64,000 nt of DNA from Malurus cyaneus samueli. Lineage: Eukaryota; Chordata; Aves; Passeriformes; Maluridae. Position numbers and translations under genes: made by a program. The notes under the pieces are model-generated. The model worked only from the letters and a program-made list of their open reading frames with translations. It was not told the DNA's origin and did not search any database. Location: the NCBI GenBank assembly GCA_009741485.1, contig CM019236.1:62957637-63021636 (forward strand). The letters run 5' to 3'. Below, in pieces: positions 63,907 to 64,000 of this stretch (positions are counted from its first letter, which is position 1; each line of letters starts with the position of its first letter).

Positions 63907-64000
63907 CCTCATAGATAGTTTTTTGGTAGACTCTGCAGCTGTGAGCCTCACTATGTCCCTACGGGAGATTTCTGGCTTCAGCACATGTGGATGATCTTGG
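63907..64000 (+). pseudogene. WDR36-like WD-repeat exon in inverted orientation with two frameshifts
   Basis: After an acceptor-like TGTTTTTTCTCCGTAG the plus strand reads C + LIDSFLVDSAAVSLTMS and then, after frame changes, TGDF and LASAHVDDLG up to the window edge. Human WDR36, as I remember it, has LIDCFLLDSAPLNVSMSPTGDFLATSHVDHLG, exactly the segment that should precede the exon at 59,894-59,991. Two single bases appear to be missing: one in the C-run at 63,957-63,959 and one in the T-run at 63,969-63,971. The fragment is on the strand opposite to the rest of WDR36. Retention of an intron-like acceptor argues against a processed (mRNA-derived) copy. It may be an inverted duplication that decayed, or an assembly inversion with homopolymer errors. 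Confidence 0.65.

Overview
The window looks like a piece of a bird nuclear chromosome. It is AT-rich and intron-dominated, with many degraded 3' ends of CR1 LINEs (the dominant avian interspersed repeat) and LTRs of avian endogenous-retrovirus type. It holds parts of two vertebrate genes, both on the minus strand and head to tail: the 3' end of WDR36 on the right and the first exon of CAMK4 in the middle. This is the same WDR36-CAMK4 order as on human 5q22. Calls to families rest on remembered protein and repeat sequences, since no search could be run.

Layout. Positions 1 to about 22,698 are the start of CAMK4 intron 1. They carry old CR1 fragments, a (GT)26 microsatellite and two coding-looking islands that I could not identify (9464-9573 and 16361-16870). 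Positions 22,190-23,480 are a CpG island covering the CAMK4 promoter, leader and exon 1. Positions 23,481 to about 53,350 are intergenic. They contain two LTRs (about 30.3-31.2 kb and 42,337-43,651), a striking 204-bp inverted repeat with 243-bp spacing (33,407-34,057) followed by a third partial copy, and further CR1 pieces. From 53,997 to 59,991 there are six consecutive WDR36 coding exons with matching splice phases. They encode the carboxy-terminal Utp21-type domain and end at the normal stop. No further WDR36 exon is visible on the minus strand from 59,992 to the right edge. At the very edge (63,907-64,000) the PLUS strand carries a stretch that matches the WDR36 exon expected next upstream, but inverted and broken by two single-base deletions.

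The two genes act separately. WDR36 is the vertebrate Utp21, a WD-repeat subunit of the small-subunit processome that matures 18S rRNA in the nucleolus. CAMK4 is a calcium/calmodulin-dependent serine/threonine kinase of neurons and lymphocytes that phosphorylates CREB. I see no tRNA, rRNA, CRISPR array or bacterial-type operon. I found no clearly new biological system. The best leads are the inverted-repeat hairpin, the inverted WDR36 exon, the shifted CAMK4 amino terminus and the two unassigned coding-like islands.
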